From contig JAFOLN010000206.1 in assembly GCA_017419325.1 (NCBI GenBank), positions 1-8,490 of the forward strand: DNA of 8,490 bases, read 5' to 3'. The notes below the pieces were generated by a model that was not told the DNA's origin, searched no databases, and was given only the letters and a program-made list of their open reading frames with translations. The translations under genes were made by a program, and so were the position numbers. Each line of letters begins with the position of its first letter. The stretch's first letter is position 1. This stretch comes from Clostridia bacterium. Lineage in GTDB: Bacteria > Bacillota > Clostridia > Oscillospirales > RGIG577. Positions 6,622 to 8,490 of this stretch are shown piece after piece.

Positions 6622-8082
6622 ATGAAGCTTGAAAAGCTGCTTCGCGGCCTTTCGTATGAAAAGGCGTTTAATTTTGACAAGGACACGGAAATAAGCAAGG
6701 TCTGCTTCGACTCACGAAAGGTGGAAGCGGGAGATCTGTTCGTCTGCATCGAAGGCTTTAAATCAGACGGTCATAAGTTCATCGGGCAGGCAAAGGAAGC
6801 GGGAGCGGCGTTTTTCATATGCGCCCATGAAATCGAGGACGAAACGCTTCCCTATATAGTATGCGAAAACACGCGCCACGCGCTTTCCGTCATCGCGGCG
6901 AACTACTACGACAATCCTTCGGATAAGTTCAAAGTCATAGGCGTTACGGGCACGAACGGAAAGACCTCCACCACGTATATGCTGAAGGCCATACTTGAAC
7001 GTGCGGGCTTCAAGGTGGGGCTTATCGGCACAAATCAGAACATGATAGGACAAAAGGTCATCCCGACAGACCACACCACGCCGGAATCGCTCGACCTTCA
7101 GGCGCTCTTTGCCGACATGGCAAAGGAGCAGGCCGACTATGTGGTCATGGAGGTGTCGTCCCATTCGCTTGCGCTTAACCGCGTCGATTCGGTAAAATTC
7201 GCGGTGGGCATATTTACGAACCTTACGCAGGATCACCTTGACTTCCATAAGGATATGGACGATTATTTCAGCGCAAAGGCGAAGCTGTTCTCGCAGTGCG
7301 AAACGGCTGTAATAAACAGGGACGACGACAGGTTCTATGAGCTAAAGGCCCTCATAAAGACGCCGATGCTCTCCTATTCCATTGAGCATAACGACGCCGA
7401 CAGCGTGGCGAAGAACCTTCGCCAGAAGAGCACGGGCGTTGACTATGAGCTTCTTTCGGGCAATACTCTGGGCCGCGTTTCCTTGAAAATTCCCGGCCGC
7501 TTCTCCGTTTACAATTCACTCGCGGCTATAACAGCGGCCGTAAGCCTCGGCATAGACGTAAACCTTATAAGAGAGGCCATGACGAATTTTACGGGCGTCG
7601 TGGGGCGCGCCGAGCTTGTGCATATAGACGCGGACTTTTCGGTCATCATAGACTATGCCCATACTCCCGACGGGCTTGAAAACATAATAAACACGATACT
7701 TGAATATAAAAAGGGACGTCTCATAACGCTTTTCGGCTGCGGCGGCGACCGCGACCCCGACAAGCGGCCGAAGATGGGACGCATTGCCGCAAGCCTGTCG
7801 GATTACTGCGTCATAACGTCGGATAATCCGCGCACCGAGGACCCCTCGAAGATAATAAAGGATATAGTGAAGGGCATAAAGCGCCCCGCCTGCCCCTACA
7901 AGGTCATAGAGAACCGCAGGGAGGCCATAAGATACGCGCTTTCCATCGCCGAAAAGGACGATGTGGTGCTGCTTGCGGGCAAGGGGCACGAGCCGTATCA
8001 GATACTGTCCACGGGCACGATACATTTCGACGAACGCGAGGTCGTGGCCGAGGAATTTGCAAAACTAAAAGCTCTGGAGTGA
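6622..8082 (+). CDS. murE: UDP-MurNAc-L-Ala-D-Glu:meso-diaminopimelate ligase MurE
   Basis: A 486-residue cytoplasmic Mur ligase, full length. It adds the third residue of the stem peptide to UDP-MurNAc-L-Ala-D-Glu using ATP. The N-terminal substrate domain carries FDSRKVEAGDLFVCIEG. The central ATPase has the P-loop GVTGTNGKTST (Lys114 about 107-117), EVSSHSLALNRV, FTNLTQDHLDFH and YFSAKAKLF, in which Lys219 is the likely carbamylated lysine. The C-terminal domain has DYAHTPDGL, FGCGGDRDPDKRPKMG and D401-N-P-R404 followed by TED. DNPR is the family signature for meso-diaminopimelate, as opposed to lysine, so the wall should be DAP-type. LLAGKGHE near the end is also typical. It lies 42 bases after the PBP and 7 before murF. 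No key residue is missing. Confidence 0.97.
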   Translation: MKLEKLLRGLSYEKAFNFDKDTEISKVCFDSRKVEAGDLFVCIEGFKSDGHKFIGQAKEAGAAFFICAHEIEDETLPYIVCENTRHALSVIAANYYDNPSDKFKVIGVTGTNGKTSTTYMLKAILERAGFKVGLIGTNQNMIGQKVIPTDHTTPESLDLQALFADMAKEQADYVVMEVSSHSLALNRVDSVKFAVGIFTNLTQDHLDFHKDMDDYFSAKAKLFSQCETAVINRDDDRFYELKALIKTPMLSYSIEHNDADSVAKNLRQKSTGVDYELLSGNTLGRVSLKIPGRFSVYNSLAAITAAVSLGIDVNLIREAMTNFTGVVGRAELVHIDADFSVIIDYAHTPDGLENIINTILEYKKGRLITLFGCGGDRDPDKRPKMGRIAASLSDYCVITSDNPRTEDPSKIIKDIVKGIKRPACPYKVIENRREAIRYALSIAEKDDVVLLAGKGHEPYQILSTGTIHFDEREVVAEEFAKLKALE

Positions 8083-8089
8083 GAATATA

Positions 8090-8490
8090 ATGAGAAGAAC
8101 CGATGCAGACACGCTGGCAAAAGCGTGCGGCGGCAGAGTCGTGGGAGACGGGAGCGCGTCATGCGTGCGCGTTGAGATAGACTCGCGCAAGGCGGGCGAT
8201 GGGGCGCTTTTTGTGGCGCTCAAGGGCGAGCGCATGGACGGCCATGATTTTATAGAGAAGGCATTCGCGGGGGGAACGCCCGTTGTGCTTTCAGAGCGTG
8301 AGACGGATGTGCCTTCGGGCGCTGCGCTCATCGTTGTAGAAAACACGCGCCTTGCTCTCGGCGACATTGCCCGCCGGTACAGACAAACGCTCGACATAAA
8401 GGTCGTAGGCATCACGGGCAGCGTTGGAAAGACCTCCACGAAGGAATTTGTGTACGCCGTGCTTTCCGAAAAGTTCAAATGCTCTAAGAC
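8090..8490 (+). CDS. murF: UDP-MurNAc-tripeptide:D-Ala-D-Ala ligase MurF, N-terminal part (cut by window edge)
   Basis: 133 codons are present and the frame is open to the right edge. It begins MRRTDADTLAKACGG at ATG 8090, with GGAG (8076-8079) inside the last murE codons 10 bases upstream. Visible signatures: IDSRKAGDGALFVALKGERMDGHDF, the Mur ligase N-terminal domain, and P-loop GITGSVGKTSTKE with Lys114. The GSVGKT form, not GTNGKT, is the MurF variant, which together with its place after murE makes murF the best call over a second murE. MurF completes the UDP-MurNAc-pentapeptide by adding D-Ala-D-Ala in the cytoplasm. About one third of the usual 450 residues is seen. The 7-base gap to murE suggests translational coupling. 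Confidence 0.93.
   Translation, partial: MRRTDADTLAKACGGRVVGDGSASCVRVEIDSRKAGDGALFVALKGERMDGHDFIEKAFAGGTPVVLSERETDVPSGAALIVVENTRLALGDIARRYRQTLDIKVVGITGSVGKTSTKEFVYAVLSEKFKCSK

Overview
The window looks like a chromosomal segment of an anaerobic Firmicute, most likely Clostridia. The evidence is a mraZ-rsmH-ftsL-PBP-murE-murF order typical of Gram-positive division and cell wall (dcw) clusters, a class B PBP with C-terminal PASTA domains, a MurE with the meso-diaminopimelate motif DNPR, strong purine-rich Shine-Dalgarno sites, and a soluble PAS-type hybrid histidine kinase of a kind common in gut Clostridia. The DNA is moderately GC-rich by eye, yet ATA is a frequent Ile codon in every gene. 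I cannot name a genus. All genes are on the + strand and no mobile element, CRISPR array, tRNA or rRNA was seen.

Region 1 (1-2135) is the end of a signal-transduction operon. The last 30 codons of a receiver-domain protein (1-93) overlap by 11 bases a complete 666-residue hybrid sensor kinase (83-2083). The kinase carries two tandem PAS-like sensor domains that are visibly duplicated, then HisKA, HATPase and receiver domains. A GC-rich hairpin followed by a T tract (2101-2135) closes this unit.

Region 2 (2136-2277) is a compact control region. It holds a sigma-A type promoter (TTGATT, 17 bp, TATAAT). Just downstream, over the predicted transcription start, are three AAAGTGK boxes at exact 10-bp spacing. 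They match the known MraZ operator of Mollicutes and suggest that MraZ represses its own operon. This is the most informative regulatory signal in the window.

Region 3 (2278-8490) is the dcw operon: mraZ (regulator), rsmH (16S rRNA methyltransferase), an ftsL-like divisome protein with an unusually long acidic tail, a class B transpeptidase with two PASTA domains, murE and the first third of murF (cut by the window edge). Gaps are 7-60 bases with no convincing internal terminator, so co-transcription from the mraZ promoter is likely. MurE and MurF build the muropeptide precursor in the cytoplasm, while FtsL and the PBP act in septal cross-linking outside the membrane. No undescribed multi-gene system is evident; the items worth follow-up are the operator array, the duplicated sensor domain with an altered kinase G1 box, and the FtsL tail.
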